DNA of 64,000 bases from Aquidulcibacter paucihalophilus (GTDB taxonomy: Bacteria; Pseudomonadota; Alphaproteobacteria; Caulobacterales; Aquidulcibacteraceae): NCBI RefSeq assembly GCF_002105465.1, contig NZ_NCSQ01000165.1, positions 1 through 64,000 of the forward strand, given 5' to 3'. The notes beneath the pieces are model-generated. The model searched no databases, had not been told where the DNA came from, and was given only the letters and a program-made list of their open reading frames with translations. Both the position numbers and the translations under genes were made by a program. Every line of letters starts with the position of its first letter. Position 1 is the stretch's first letter. Shown piece after piece: positions 34,658 to 44,266 of this stretch.

Positions 34658-36328
34658 ATGAGCCAGACCCAAACTAAGTTGCACATCCTTTCTGCCCAGC
34701 TAAACCCCATTGTTGGGGATGTTTGGGGCAATCTTGCCAAAGCGAAAGCATGTTTGAGTGAGGCTTTGAGCCGCGGCGCAGACCTTCTTGTTTTTACAGA
34801 ATTATTTTTGATCGGCTATCCGCCCGAAGATTTGGTGTTGAAGCCCGCGGCGGTCAAAGACTGCCGCGAAGCGACTGAGGCATTGGCGGGGCTGACATCG
34901 GGAACGGCTTTGACCGTCATCATCGGAACGCCTTGGCGCAACGAAGATGGGCTGTTTAATGCTGTGGCAATTCTTCAAGACGGCCGTGTGGCCGCCCTGC
35001 GGTTTAAGCATGAATTGCCCAATTATGCGGTTTTTGACGAAAAGCGGGTGTTCGATGCCGGGCCTTTGCCGGCCCCTGTCACCCTTGCGGGCGTCTCAAT
35101 CGGCATCCCCATTTGTGAAGACATTTGGTTTGATCGCGTGACCGAAAGTCTTAAACAGCAAGGGGCAGAGCTTCTAATTGTGCCCAATGGCTCGCCTTAT
35201 CGCCGCCCCGTCAAGCAAGAGCGTTTAGCCTGCGCAAGGGCGCGGGTGTCTGAAACAGGCCTTCCGCTGATTTATGTCAATCAAGTTGGTGGACAGGATG
35301 AACTTTGCTTTGACGGTGGCAGTTTTGCAGTGGAGCCGGACGGGGCGTTGGTTCAGTCGCTGCCCAATTTTGAAGAAAGCGTATCGGGAGCAACCTGGCA
35401 GAAACAAGCTGATCGCTGGGTATGCGTACAAGCAGAACAACGCGACCAAGTTGAGGGTGAGGCCGCAGATTATGCCGCTATGGTGCTGTCTTTGCGGGAC
35501 TATGTGAATAAGAATGGCTTTCCAGGCGTGCTTTTGGGCCTGTCCGGTGGGATTGATTCTGGGCTGAGTGCGGCAGTGGCCGCTGACGCCCTCGGGCCAG
35601 ATCGCGTGCGTTGTGTGATGATGCCCTCGCGCTATACCAGTCAAGACAGTTTGGAAGATGCTGCAGACAATGCGCGTCGCTTAGCTATTCCTTGTGATGT
35701 GATTTCGATTGAGCCAGCAGTCGAAGCATTCGCCCAAATGTTAAGCGGCCAATTTGCCGGCACGCAAACTGGGATTGCCGAGGAAAACATCCAAAGTCGT
35801 AGCCGCGCTGTGCTTCTGATGGCTTTATCCAACAAATTTGGTCACATGGTGTTGACGACAGGCAATAAGAGCGAGATGGCAGTTGGCTATGCCACGCTCT
35901 ATGGCGACATGTGTGGTGGCTATAATGCGCTGAAAGACCTTTATAAGATGGAGGTTTATGCGCTTTCCCGTTGGCGAAATGCGCATACGTGCCATATCGG
36001 TCTTGGTGCGGCTGGCGAGGTCATTCCCCAACGCATTATCGACAAAGCTCCCTCGGCAGAATTGCGCGAAAATCAAACCGATCAAGACAGCCTGCCGCCT
36101 TATCCGGCACTGGATGACATGTTGCATGGCTTTGTTGAGGAAGAGGCCGAGATTGAAGATGTGATCGCGCGTGGCCATGATACAGCCATCGTGCACCGCA
36201 TCCAAAACCTACTCTATGTCGCCGAATATAAGCGCCGCCAAGCGCCTCCCGGGGTCAAGATTGGCACGCGCAATTTTGGCCGTGACCGGCGCTATCCCAT
36301 CACCAATAAGTATCGCGATAAGCCCTAA
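34658..36328 (+). CDS. nadE: glutamine-dependent NAD+ synthetase
   Basis: A 556-residue bifunctional enzyme making NAD+ from nicotinate adenine dinucleotide, ATP and glutamine. The N-terminal nitrilase-like glutaminase has the Glu48 (LVFTELFLIGYPP), Lys (KHELPNYAVFDEKR) and Cys (GIPICEDIWF) triad. The C-terminal synthetase has the ATP pyrophosphatase P-loop LGLSGGIDSGLSAAV and MVLTTGNKSEMAVGYATLYG. The ATG lies ahead of MSQTQTKLHILSAQLNP, the normal start of the family. It follows the Gfo/Idh-like gene and converges on the methyltransferase gene. Confidence 0.97.
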   Translation: MSQTQTKLHILSAQLNPIVGDVWGNLAKAKACLSEALSRGADLLVFTELFLIGYPPEDLVLKPAAVKDCREATEALAGLTSGTALTVIIGTPWRNEDGLFNAVAILQDGRVAALRFKHELPNYAVFDEKRVFDAGPLPAPVTLAGVSIGIPICEDIWFDRVTESLKQQGAELLIVPNGSPYRRPVKQERLACARARVSETGLPLIYVNQVGGQDELCFDGGSFAVEPDGALVQSLPNFEESVSGATWQKQADRWVCVQAEQRDQVEGEAADYAAMVLSLRDYVNKNGFPGVLLGLSGGIDSGLSAAVAADALGPDRVRCVMMPSRYTSQDSLEDAADNARRLAIPCDVISIEPAVEAFAQMLSGQFAGTQTGIAEENIQSRSRAVLLMALSNKFGHMVLTTGNKSEMAVGYATLYGDMCGGYNALKDLYKMEVYALSRWRNAHTCHIGLGAAGEVIPQRIIDKAPSAELRENQTDQDSLPPYPALDDMLHGFVEEEAEIEDVIARGHDTAIVHRIQNLLYVAEYKRRQAPPGVKIGTRNFGRDRRYPITNKYRDKP

Positions 36329-36339
36329 ATTGTCGGCCG

Positions 36340-37182
36340 TTACGGCTTGCGTGCCTCGACGACCCAAATTGCCCCGCCCAGAGAGAGGTAGCCATCTTTT
36401 AGAAGCGGCAGAATCGCCGATTCCATCTTCTCGCGCACCATCGCAATCGTCTCTGGAGGCAATTGTGCGATTGGTAGGGCTGCGGGGCCAACTTCCATCA
36501 CGAAATCAGCGGCCTTGATCGCACCCTTGCCAGAGCCCATCGACATGGAAGCATCAACCGCAGTGAACTGAACATCGGTCAGACCGGCTGCTTCCAAAAT
36601 CGCTCGTGTTCGTTCGGGATTGGCAAACGCAAACGGGCTTGGCGCATCGGGGGGCGGTGGCGGCGGTGGTTCTGTCACGCTAACCAAGACCTGCATCGGC
36701 ATGGTAACCCATTCGTTCTCTGCCGGCGGACGCCAACAAACGAACACCACCCGACCTCCGGGCTTCACCTGCTGAACCATATGCGCGAAAGCCGCTGTGG
36801 GATCATCAAAAAACATAACCCCAAAGCGCGAGATCAAGAGGTCAAATTCTTCGCCAAATACAGCGTCGGACGCATCGGCCTCCAGAAATCTTATATTCGC
36901 ACGGTCGCCCGCGCGTTTTTGAGCCAAAGCCAGCAAGGAGGTTGAGATATCAACCCCGATCACTTTGTGACCGAGGTCGGCAATCATCAAAGAGGTTTCA
37001 CCTGAGCCACAGCCGACATCGAGGACGGTTTGCGGGGCGCTGCCCTCTAGGCCAGAGGCCCGCATCAGGGCTTGCGTAAAGCCACCCAACATGGCGTCAA
37101 TATCGACTTGCCGCCTCGTCCAACGCTCCCCCGCGAATGTGTTCCAAAGTTCTCTCTGCGCTTGGTTTTTTCCTTCAGACAA
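36340..37182 (-). CDS. class I SAM-dependent methyltransferase
   Basis: A methyltransferase of 280 residues. The SAM-binding motif I is VLDVGCGSGETSLMIADLG, motif II and post-motifs are VIGVDISTSLLALAQKRA and IRFLEADASDAVF, and a short proline run (EPPPPPPPDAPS) marks a loop. It resembles UbiE/Coq5-like enzymes but the substrate is not known. The frame is open to 37275, but I set the start at TTG 37182, seven to eight bases after GGGAG, overlapping the acyl-CoA synthetase stop by eight bases. The two genes are cotranscribed, which suggests a common lipid or aromatic-acid pathway. Confidence 0.85.
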   Translation of the reverse strand: MSEGKNQAQRELWNTFAGERWTRRQVDIDAMLGGFTQALMRASGLEGSAPQTVLDVGCGSGETSLMIADLGHKVIGVDISTSLLALAQKRAGDRANIRFLEADASDAVFGEEFDLLISRFGVMFFDDPTAAFAHMVQQVKPGGRVVFVCWRPPAENEWVTMPMQVLVSVTEPPPPPPPDAPSPFAFANPERTRAILEAAGLTDVQFTAVDASMSMGSGKGAIKAADFVMEVGPAALPIAQLPPETIAMVREKMESAILPLLKDGYLSLGGAIWVVEARKP

Positions 37183-38716
37183 GCTTGCTCTCCCGACCGG
37201 CCCAATAGCGGTCGCGAAGCAGCCGCTTGTACAATTTACCGGTGGGATAACGTGGCAATTCTGCCATAAAGTCAATGGAGCGTGGTGCCTTTACATGGCT
37301 GATGCTGGCGCGGCAGAAAGCCAAAAGCTCAGCCTCTAAGGCGGGGCCAGCGTCGTCCATATTCATGGGCTGAACCACGGCTTTGACTTCTTCGCCAAAT
37401 TCTTCGTTGGGCACGCCAAATACCGCAACATCGGCGACTTTGGGGTGGGTCACCAACACATTTTCGCTTTCTTGCGGATAGATATTTACCCCGCCAGAAA
37501 TGATCATGAAAGCCTTGCGGTCTGTCAGGAATAAGAAACCTTCCTCATCGACATAGCCAACATCACCCAAGGTCGACCAGCCCAACGCATGGCGGCTTTC
37601 GGCAGTTTTTTCCGGGCTATTATGATATTCAAACTGTGGGCCATTGGCGAAGAAAACAGTCCCTGACTCCCCAGTCGGCACCACCTCGCCATCCTCGCCA
37701 ACAATGCGCAGTTCACCCAAAAGGGCTTTGCCGACACTGCCCTTTTTGCGCAACCAATCCTGGGGCGAAATGGTGCAAAAGCCATTGCCCTCAGTGCCGG
37801 CATAATACTCATGGATGATCGGGCCCCACCAATCCATCATTTGCTGCTTGATCGCCACAGGGCAGGGGGCAGCGGCATGCACGGCCATTTTGAGGGAAGA
37901 GAGGTCGTAAGCTGTGCGGATTGCTTCATCGAGTTTCAGCATGCGCACAAACATGGTGGGCACCAATTGGCTGTCGGTGATGCGGTGCCGATCTACTGCT
38001 GCCAAATAGGCCTCTGGCTCAAACTTCTCCATCACAACAACGGTCCCGCCAATTTTATGAACGGACATACACCAGCGCAGCGGCGCAGCATGGTAAAGCG
38101 GGGCAGGGGAGAGATATTGGCTGTCTGCCGTGATGCCATAAATGGCCTGTGCCATCATTTGCAAGGCATTGGGGGCATCAATTGGGGCACCAGTTAGAGG
38201 GATCTTGATGCCTTTGGGCCGGCCTGTCGTGCCCGATGAGTAGAGCATGTCAGCCCCAGCGCTTTCGTCAGCAATGGGATCAGAGGTCTGGCCATCACGC
38301 GCCTCGGCATAGATTGCATGATCCGTCGCCGCGCCGCCAATTACCACTACTGGGATTTTAACTCCAGCATGGCGCATGGCGTCTTCTGCCAGTGCCAAGA
38401 AATTTACCCCGACAAACAGCATCTTCGCATGAGAATCGGTCAGAATATAAGCGATTTCATCAACTTGCAGCTTGGTGGACAGACAGGTGAAGTAGAGGCC
38501 CGAACGCTGGGCACCCCAAGCGATTTCAAAATATTCTGGACAATTGTCGAGAAGGACCGCAATTGCATCGCCCGCCTTAAGGCCGTGGCCGCGCAAGAGA
38601 TTAGCAACTTGATTGGATCGCGCGTTGAGCTGCGCATAGCTTAACGACTGGCCAGAGCCTGCCATAATGACAGCCATCTTGTCTGGCGTTTGAGCTGCAT
38701 GGTGTACTGGATGCAT
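37175..38716 (-). CDS. acyl-CoA synthetase (AMP-forming ligase)
   Basis: A 513-residue adenylate-forming enzyme of the fatty-acid/aromatic-acid CoA ligase family. The AMP-binding P-loop is MLYSSGTTGRPKGIKIPL, the A5 motif region is HEYYAGTEGNGF, the A7-A8 region is GWSTLGDVGYVDEEGFLFLTDR, and the C-terminal lysine is in RYPTGKLYKRLLRD. The acyl substrate cannot be told. The start is the ATG at 38716, seven bases after GGGAG; 23 further upstream codons lack support. It lies first in a two-gene unit with the methyltransferase. Confidence 0.92.
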   Translation of the reverse strand: MHPVHHAAQTPDKMAVIMAGSGQSLSYAQLNARSNQVANLLRGHGLKAGDAIAVLLDNCPEYFEIAWGAQRSGLYFTCLSTKLQVDEIAYILTDSHAKMLFVGVNFLALAEDAMRHAGVKIPVVVIGGAATDHAIYAEARDGQTSDPIADESAGADMLYSSGTTGRPKGIKIPLTGAPIDAPNALQMMAQAIYGITADSQYLSPAPLYHAAPLRWCMSVHKIGGTVVVMEKFEPEAYLAAVDRHRITDSQLVPTMFVRMLKLDEAIRTAYDLSSLKMAVHAAAPCPVAIKQQMMDWWGPIIHEYYAGTEGNGFCTISPQDWLRKKGSVGKALLGELRIVGEDGEVVPTGESGTVFFANGPQFEYHNSPEKTAESRHALGWSTLGDVGYVDEEGFLFLTDRKAFMIISGGVNIYPQESENVLVTHPKVADVAVFGVPNEEFGEEVKAVVQPMNMDDAGPALEAELLAFCRASISHVKAPRSIDFMAELPRYPTGKLYKRLLRDRYWAGRESKLV

Positions 38717-38961
38717 GGACGACTCCCATCGTGCGAGATTCTTTGCGATCTCGGCGCGTACATAGTCGTGGCATCGCACAGCCAATGTTGCAAGTCAGGA
38801 ACCTGTGAACCCAAAATTGTGACGAATGTGCAACAGCTAGCCCCCATAGGCGGCGAATTAGCCTGTAGAAGGAATGATTGTGTCAGGGGTCGACTTGAAA
38901 CCCGGGGTGCCGAGGATCACATGCCCCCCCGAGGGTATTTACCCGCTCAAGAGGAAAAATC

Positions 38962-41487
38962 ATGGAAATTTCAATTCGCGCGATGATGATCGCGATGGGC
39001 GCTGCCGCCTTGGCTACGCCAGTATTTGCGCAGGAAGCCTCTGCGACCAAGGAAGCCGAAGTTGTTGTTGTGACGGGTACCCGGGTTGCTGCACGTTCGG
39101 CCCTGAGCACCGCAGCCCCCGTTGACGTTGTGTCTTCAGCACAATTGAGCCAGCAAGGCTCGCCCGAGTTGAACCAGCAATTGGCGACTGCTTTGCCGAG
39201 CTTCAACTTCCCCCGTCCAGCCATCGTTGATGGTACCGACTCTGTGCGTCCAGCTACCCTGCGCGGCTTGGCCCCAGACCAAACTTTGGTGCTCGTCAAT
39301 GGCAAGCGTCGCCATACGGCTTCTTTGGTGAACATCAACGGCTCGATCGGCCGCGGTTCATCTTCCGTTGACTTGAACACCATCCCGACTGGCATTCTTG
39401 AGTCCGTCGAAGTGCTGCGCGATGGCGCATCGGCACAATACGGTTCGGATGCGATTGCAGGCGTGATCAACTTGCGCCTGAAGCAGCGCCGCGAGGGTGG
39501 CAATGTGACGGTTTCGTATGGCCAACGCCAGACCACAGTAAATACCGATCCTGCGCCACCTCTGCCAAACGGCACCACGAACTTTACCGCCGCGAACATC
39601 ATTGCCAACCCAAGCTGGCAAACGATCCGCTCACGTGATGCAAACGATGGTGCGACCACGACGGTTAATGCGTGGGTTGGTTTGCCTCTGTTTGAAAATG
39701 GTTCTTTGACCATTGCCGCAGAAATTCAGAACCGCGAGTCCATTAACCGCCAAGGGTATGACACCCGCCGTCTGTACAATTTGCTGCCTGGCGGCGCTCT
39801 AGACCCGCGCGAAGCCACCATCAACCGCTGGAACCAGCAATATGGTGACGGTGAGCTGATCCAAGGCACGTTGTTCGCCAATGCGAGCATTGATCTGACC
39901 GACACCACCCGCCTGTATGGCTGGCTGAGTGCGCAAGGTCGCGACTCTACTTCGGCAGCCTTCTTCCGTTGGCCAGCCGATAGCCGCAACGTGGTTGAAA
40001 TCTATCCAAATGGCTTCTTGCCCAAGATCAACTCTTTGATCAGCGACAATTCTTTCGCTTTGGGTATGGAAACCAAGTGGAATGGCTGGGATGTTGATCT
40101 AAGCGTGAACCGCGGCTTCAACGAAATGGAATTCGTGATCCGCGATACGTTGAACCGTTCTTTGGGCGTTGCAAGCCCAACCTCGTTTAATGCCGGTGGC
40201 TTTAACAACACCCAAACTGTCGTCAATTTGGCGGCTGTGAAGGGCTATAATGTTGGCTTGGCTTCGGACTTGAACGTTGCCGTGGGTCTAGAGGCCCGTC
40301 GCGATCATTATGAAATCTTCGCGGGCGAGCCTGGCTCTTACTTCCAGCAAGGTACGTTTGTTGCAGGCTCGCAAGGCTTTGGTGGCTTCAAGCCCTCCAA
40401 CGAAATCGGCGTATCGCGTGACGCCATCGGCGGCTATATCGACTTGGAAGTCAATGTAACCGACGCTTTGTTGGTTTCGGGCGCAGTTCGCGTTGAAGAC
40501 TACACCGACTTTGGCAACAATGTCAGCGGCAAAATCTCGGGTCGCTATGACTTCAACGAGATGTTTGCCCTGCGTGGTTCGGTTTCTAACGGTTTCCGGG
40601 CTCCAAGCTTGCAGCAGCAATTCTTTACCGCCTCCTCCACCAATGTGGTTGCAGGTGTGCCTCTGGAAATCTTGACCGTGCCATCGACCTCTCGCATTGG
40701 TCGCGCTTTGGGCGGTACAGAGTTGAAGCCTGAGGAATCGGTGAACTACTCACTCGGTGGGGTATTCCGCTTTGGTGATTTCAATGTCACTTTGGATGCA
40801 TACCAGATCGAGTTGAGCGACCGGATTGTGTTGTCGGAAAACCTCAACCAGCCAGCTGTCAGCACTTTGTTGGCTGCGAATGGTATCGTTGGCATCAACG
40901 CCGTTCGCTTCTTCTTGAACGGTGTGGACAGCACCACCAAGGGTGCGGATTTGGTTGCAAGCTATCGTCTGCGCACCGACTTTGGTCGCTTTGACTTCAC
41001 CGGTAGCATGAGCGTGAATGAAACCAAGTTGGACAAGACCCCAGTTATTCCGGCCTTGACCGCAATTGGCTTGACCCCAACCCAATTGTTCAACCGGATC
41101 AACACGCTGACGCTGACCGAGGGCCAGCCAAAGCAGAAGGCCTCGTTCAACACCAATTGGAATCTTGACAAATTCGGTGCCACCTTCAAAGCCACTTATT
41201 ATGGCGAAGTGACCGAGCCAGGTACCGATGCCGCACGCGATATCAAATTGACCCCAGAAGTGCTGTTTGACATCGAAGGCCGCTACAAGCTGACCGATAA
41301 GATCAGCCTGACCTTAGGCGTAGAGAACGCAACCGACGTCTATCCACGCAAGACGCCTGGCACCACGGTCCTGACGCCGTCGACCTTCACGACCCTTAAT
41401 AACTCGGGCGCAACAGCCTTCTCGCGTTATTCGCCATTCGGCTTCTCTGGCCGCTATGTATATGGTCGTGTTTCGCTCGACTTCTAA
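38962..41487 (+). CDS. TonB-dependent outer membrane receptor
   Basis: An 841-residue outer membrane transporter. Signal peptide residues 1-24 (ending PVFAQ), a TonB-box-like stretch (EAEVVVVTGTRVAARSALST), plug domain (VDVVSSAQLSQQGSPELNQQ, LRGLAPDQTLVLVNGKRRH, VEVLRDGASAQYGSDAIAGV) and a barrel ending YVYGRVSLDF with terminal Phe. It is a paralogue of the receptor at 15281-17857. The ATG follows AGAGGA. A strong intrinsic terminator lies 23 bases after the stop, and no transporter genes adjoin, so the ligand is unknown. Confidence 0.94.
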   Translation: MEISIRAMMIAMGAAALATPVFAQEASATKEAEVVVVTGTRVAARSALSTAAPVDVVSSAQLSQQGSPELNQQLATALPSFNFPRPAIVDGTDSVRPATLRGLAPDQTLVLVNGKRRHTASLVNINGSIGRGSSSVDLNTIPTGILESVEVLRDGASAQYGSDAIAGVINLRLKQRREGGNVTVSYGQRQTTVNTDPAPPLPNGTTNFTAANIIANPSWQTIRSRDANDGATTTVNAWVGLPLFENGSLTIAAEIQNRESINRQGYDTRRLYNLLPGGALDPREATINRWNQQYGDGELIQGTLFANASIDLTDTTRLYGWLSAQGRDSTSAAFFRWPADSRNVVEIYPNGFLPKINSLISDNSFALGMETKWNGWDVDLSVNRGFNEMEFVIRDTLNRSLGVASPTSFNAGGFNNTQTVVNLAAVKGYNVGLASDLNVAVGLEARRDHYEIFAGEPGSYFQQGTFVAGSQGFGGFKPSNEIGVSRDAIGGYIDLEVNVTDALLVSGAVRVEDYTDFGNNVSGKISGRYDFNEMFALRGSVSNGFRAPSLQQQFFTASSTNVVAGVPLEILTVPSTSRIGRALGGTELKPEESVNYSLGGVFRFGDFNVTLDAYQIELSDRIVLSENLNQPAVSTLLAANGIVGINAVRFFLNGVDSTTKGADLVASYRLRTDFGRFDFTGSMSVNETKLDKTPVIPALTAIGLTPTQLFNRINTLTLTEGQPKQKASFNTNWNLDKFGATFKATYYGEVTEPGTDAARDIKLTPEVLFDIEGRYKLTDKISLTLGVENATDVYPRKTPGTTVLTPSTFTTLNNSGATAFSRYSPFGFSGRYVYGRVSLDF

Positions 41488-41510
41488 TCGGCCCGTTAGC
41501 CGTCAAAAGG

Positions 41511-41544
41511 AAAGGCCGCGGTGGTGACACCGCGGCCTTTTCTT
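41511..41544 (+). terminator. intrinsic terminator of the second TonB receptor gene
   Basis: A perfect 13-pair stem (AAAGGCCGCGGTG at 41511-41523 with CACCGCGGCCTTT at 41528-41540, loop GTGA) is followed by a T-rich tail on the plus strand. On the minus strand the hairpin also precedes T-rich sequence, so it may serve the convergent gene at 41562 too. Confidence 0.92.
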
Positions 41545-41561
41545 ATTGGGTCTTCAGCAAT

Positions 41562-42158
41562 CTACCGACGGCAGAGCACGTCTTCCAGATTGCCATTACG
41601 ATCTTGGCCCGAGTAAACCGCGTCGCGCAGGCCTTGATCGCGGCAGAATTGGTTTGCATCAGCTCGACCACCAAACTGGCCTTGTGAGATGGTCCCCGGA
41701 AAGAACACAGTCGCGCGGCCTGTTGTTGTTTGCCCATTGTAGCGGGGCGGGCTGGTGTAGCCACCCCCTGGAGGGCCAAAACCGCCTCCACCGAAACCGC
41801 CGCCAAAGCCTGGATTACCAAAGCCGCCGCGACCGATGTATCGCACCGAGGAAATGCGCCCTTTGAACGATTCAAGATTCGGGATGCGGTCGCAATACGT
41901 GCGGCAGCGGCTTCCATAATCGGGATCAAGGCAGACTTGCCAGTCGCCGCGGGCGATCAGGCTGCCGGCGGCTTCGTCGAAATTGAGTTGGCGCAAATCG
42001 GGCACATCGCCTGTAATGGTCACTGCCTGCCCGCGGAAGTCGGTTCCAGCATAAAGGGTGATGGAGGGGCGGCTGCGGTCAAAGCGCTGGGCTTCTGCAG
42101 TGGGGGCGTTAGCCAGCGTGGTCAGGCCAGCGAGGGCAAGTATCAGAGCTTTCTTCAT
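41562..42158 (-). CDS. secreted beta/gamma-crystallin-like protein with Gly-rich tail
   Basis: A 198-residue exported protein: signal peptide residues 1-24 (ending PTAEAQ), then a crystallin-type Greek-key pair (ITLYAGTDFRGQAVTITGDV, CLDPDYGSRCRTYCDRIPNL, GRISSVRYI) and a Gly/Phe/Pro-rich linker (GRGGFGNPGFGGGFGGGGF). The end contains a further small segment with DANQFCRDQG and LEDVLCRR. The usual calcium motif D/N-D/N-x-x-S/T-S is not intact. Four to six Cys suggest disulfides. I placed the start at the ATG at 42158 behind AGGAG; 44 upstream codons are open but without a ribosome site. Function unknown, envelope protection is a guess. Confidence 0.8.
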   Translation of the reverse strand: MKKALILALAGLTTLANAPTAEAQRFDRSRPSITLYAGTDFRGQAVTITGDVPDLRQLNFDEAAGSLIARGDWQVCLDPDYGSRCRTYCDRIPNLESFKGRISSVRYIGRGGFGNPGFGGGFGGGGFGPPGGGYTSPPRYNGQTTTGRATVFFPGTISQGQFGGRADANQFCRDQGLRDAVYSGQDRNGNLEDVLCRR

Positions 42159-42292
42159 CTTCAGTCTCCTGAGGCAAGCTCCAAGTCCGAGGGCTTGGGG
42201 CGATGACACTGCTTTAAATCGGGCCATCTGAACGACCTCTGAGGGTGCCATTTCACTTCCGTTCATGTTTGGCGCAACGGCGGCAAACAAAG

Positions 42293-42317
42293 AAGGGGCA
42301 GTCAGCGACTGCCCCTT
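42293..42317 (-). terminator. intrinsic terminator of the ggt gene
   Basis: An 11-pair stem AAGGGGCAGTC/GACTGCCCCTT (42293-42303 and 42307-42317) with a three-base loop. On the minus strand it is followed by a pyrimidine-rich CTTTGTTTG tail, 27 bases past the ggt stop. Confidence 0.75.
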
Positions 42318-42343
42318 GGACTTCGATCATCCTGCAATTTGCC

Positions 42344-44152
42344 CTAATAGGCCAAAGCAGTCCCATCCTTGCGACTCTCGGTCGCCGCCTCATAGGCTCC
42401 GGTTTTTGGGTCGCGTTTAATGGCTTGATATCCACCAAAATCACCATCTGCACCACTGACCGTCCAACCCTTTTCGACAAGGCCCGCACGGGTTGCTTCA
42501 GGATAGCCAGACTCAAGAGCGACACGACCAAGCCCGGGCTTACAGCCGCCTTCAGGTTCGCAGCCCCCTTCATGTCGCCAACGAGGCGCGTCGCCTGCGG
42601 ACTGAGTGTCCAAGCCATAATCGATCATATTTACGACAATCTGGGTCTGACCTTGTGGCTGCATCGCCCCGCCCATCACGCCAAACGCCATGAAGGCTTG
42701 GTTATCCTTAGTTATAAAGCCCGGAATAATGGTGTGGAACGGGCGCTTGCCGGGCGCATAGACATTGGGCGAAGCTGGATCGAGCGAGAAGGCCTCGCCC
42801 CGGTTCTGGAACATGAAACCCAATCCATCCGCAACCAAACCAGAGCCCATGCCGCGGTAATTGGACTGGATCAACGCGACCATCATGCCGCTGGAATCTG
42901 AAGTCACCAAGAAAGTCGTATCGCCCTTTTCAAACTGACTGGGGTCACCGGCACTGACTTCAACCGTGGCTTTACGAGGATCAATCTGTGCGGCACGACT
43001 TTTCAAATAGGCCGGATCGATCAGCCCTTTGGTCGGCACTTTGGCAGAAGCGGGATCGGCCAAGAATTTGGCGCGATCTTCAAAGGCAAGACGCTTGGCT
43101 TCAAGTTGCAAATGTAGGCTTTCTGCCGTGCCAAAGCCAGCCGCGGCCATATCAAACTGATTGAGGATGCCTAACATTTGAAGCGTGGTGACGCCCTGAC
43201 TATTGGGCGGCAATTGCCAGACGTCATAGCCGCGATAGCTGACCGATATCGGTTCGACCCACTCGCTCTGATGGGCGGCAAGGTCGCTGGCACGCAACGG
43301 CCCACCGATGCGGCGCATATAGGCATCAATTTTTTGGGCGATTGGGCCTTTATAATAGGCGTCGCGTCCTCCGCGCGCGATTAAGCTCAAGGTCTTGGCT
43401 AGATCGGGGTTTTTGAAGACTTCACCCGCCTTGTGTGCGCCATTGGCGAAATAGGTTTTGCGTGCATTGTCAAACTCTTCCACTTCGCCCGCCTTAGCCC
43501 GTTCTTCGAGCCGTCGAAAATTGCTAGCCATATAATGAGCAATGATGGGCGGGACGGGCGTACCGGCTTCGGCATAGGCAATGGTTGGTGCCAAAACCTT
43601 GGCCATGGGCAATTTGCCAAACCGACTATGCATGGAAAACCAGGCATCGACAGCCCCGGGTACGGTGACGGTCAGGCTACCAAAGGATGGACGGCTGCCT
43701 GGCACACGTGTCTTAATCTTGGCTTCGCGGGCAGCGCGGTCAGCAAGGCTCATACCCATTGGCGCCCGACCAGAACCATTGATGCCATAGAGTTTTTGTG
43801 TCTTGGGGTCCCATATTAAGGCAAACAAGTCGCCGCCAATGCCATTTCCTGTAGGCTCTAATAGACCCAAAGCCGCATTAGCCGCGATGGCGGCATCCAC
43901 CGCGGTACCACCTTGTTTGAGTGTATCAATAGCAATTTGGGTTGCGATGGGATGGGCCGTGGCTGCAGCCCCATTCATACCATAAGTTGGGCTTCGGGTG
44001 GCAAAAGCTGGCCCGGCAATGCGGTCTCCTGGGCGGACGATGCCATTTTGCGGACTCGTTTGGGCGTGGACACTTTGAAGGGGTGCAAGAGCGATACTTC
44101 CTGCAAAGGCGCAGGAACTGATTTTCTGCCAGAAATACCTTGATATGCGCAT
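42344..44152 (-). CDS. ggt: gamma-glutamyltranspeptidase, periplasmic
   Basis: A 602-residue N-terminal-nucleophile hydrolase that splits gamma-glutamyl bonds, for example of glutathione, after autocleavage into two chains. The signal peptide (AFAGSIALAPLQSVHAQ) covers residues 14-30. The family start of the mature chain is TAHPIATQIAIDTLKQGGTAVDAAIA, and NGIGGDLFALIWDP follows. The nucleophile is the Thr at residue 412 or 413 in KGDTTFLVTSDSSG, and the lid and oxyanion segment is NYRGMGSGLV. I use the ATG at 44152, nine bases after AAGGGG; the frame is open further to 44359 but crosses the divergent promoter. It is divergent from the M16 peptidase gene. Confidence 0.94.
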   Translation of the reverse strand: MRISRYFWQKISSCAFAGSIALAPLQSVHAQTSPQNGIVRPGDRIAGPAFATRSPTYGMNGAAATAHPIATQIAIDTLKQGGTAVDAAIAANAALGLLEPTGNGIGGDLFALIWDPKTQKLYGINGSGRAPMGMSLADRAAREAKIKTRVPGSRPSFGSLTVTVPGAVDAWFSMHSRFGKLPMAKVLAPTIAYAEAGTPVPPIIAHYMASNFRRLEERAKAGEVEEFDNARKTYFANGAHKAGEVFKNPDLAKTLSLIARGGRDAYYKGPIAQKIDAYMRRIGGPLRASDLAAHQSEWVEPISVSYRGYDVWQLPPNSQGVTTLQMLGILNQFDMAAAGFGTAESLHLQLEAKRLAFEDRAKFLADPASAKVPTKGLIDPAYLKSRAAQIDPRKATVEVSAGDPSQFEKGDTTFLVTSDSSGMMVALIQSNYRGMGSGLVADGLGFMFQNRGEAFSLDPASPNVYAPGKRPFHTIIPGFITKDNQAFMAFGVMGGAMQPQGQTQIVVNMIDYGLDTQSAGDAPRWRHEGGCEPEGGCKPGLGRVALESGYPEATRAGLVEKGWTVSGADGDFGGYQAIKRDPKTGAYEAATESRKDGTALAY

Positions 44153-44266
44153 GCGCTTGGACCCCTTCAGCCTAGATTTTGTAAGACTGTAAACAAGATT
44201 GTGATCCACGTCATCTAGCGTGTTTGCCACCTTGGCAAAGGGTTTAACCTGTGGTTGGATCAGGCT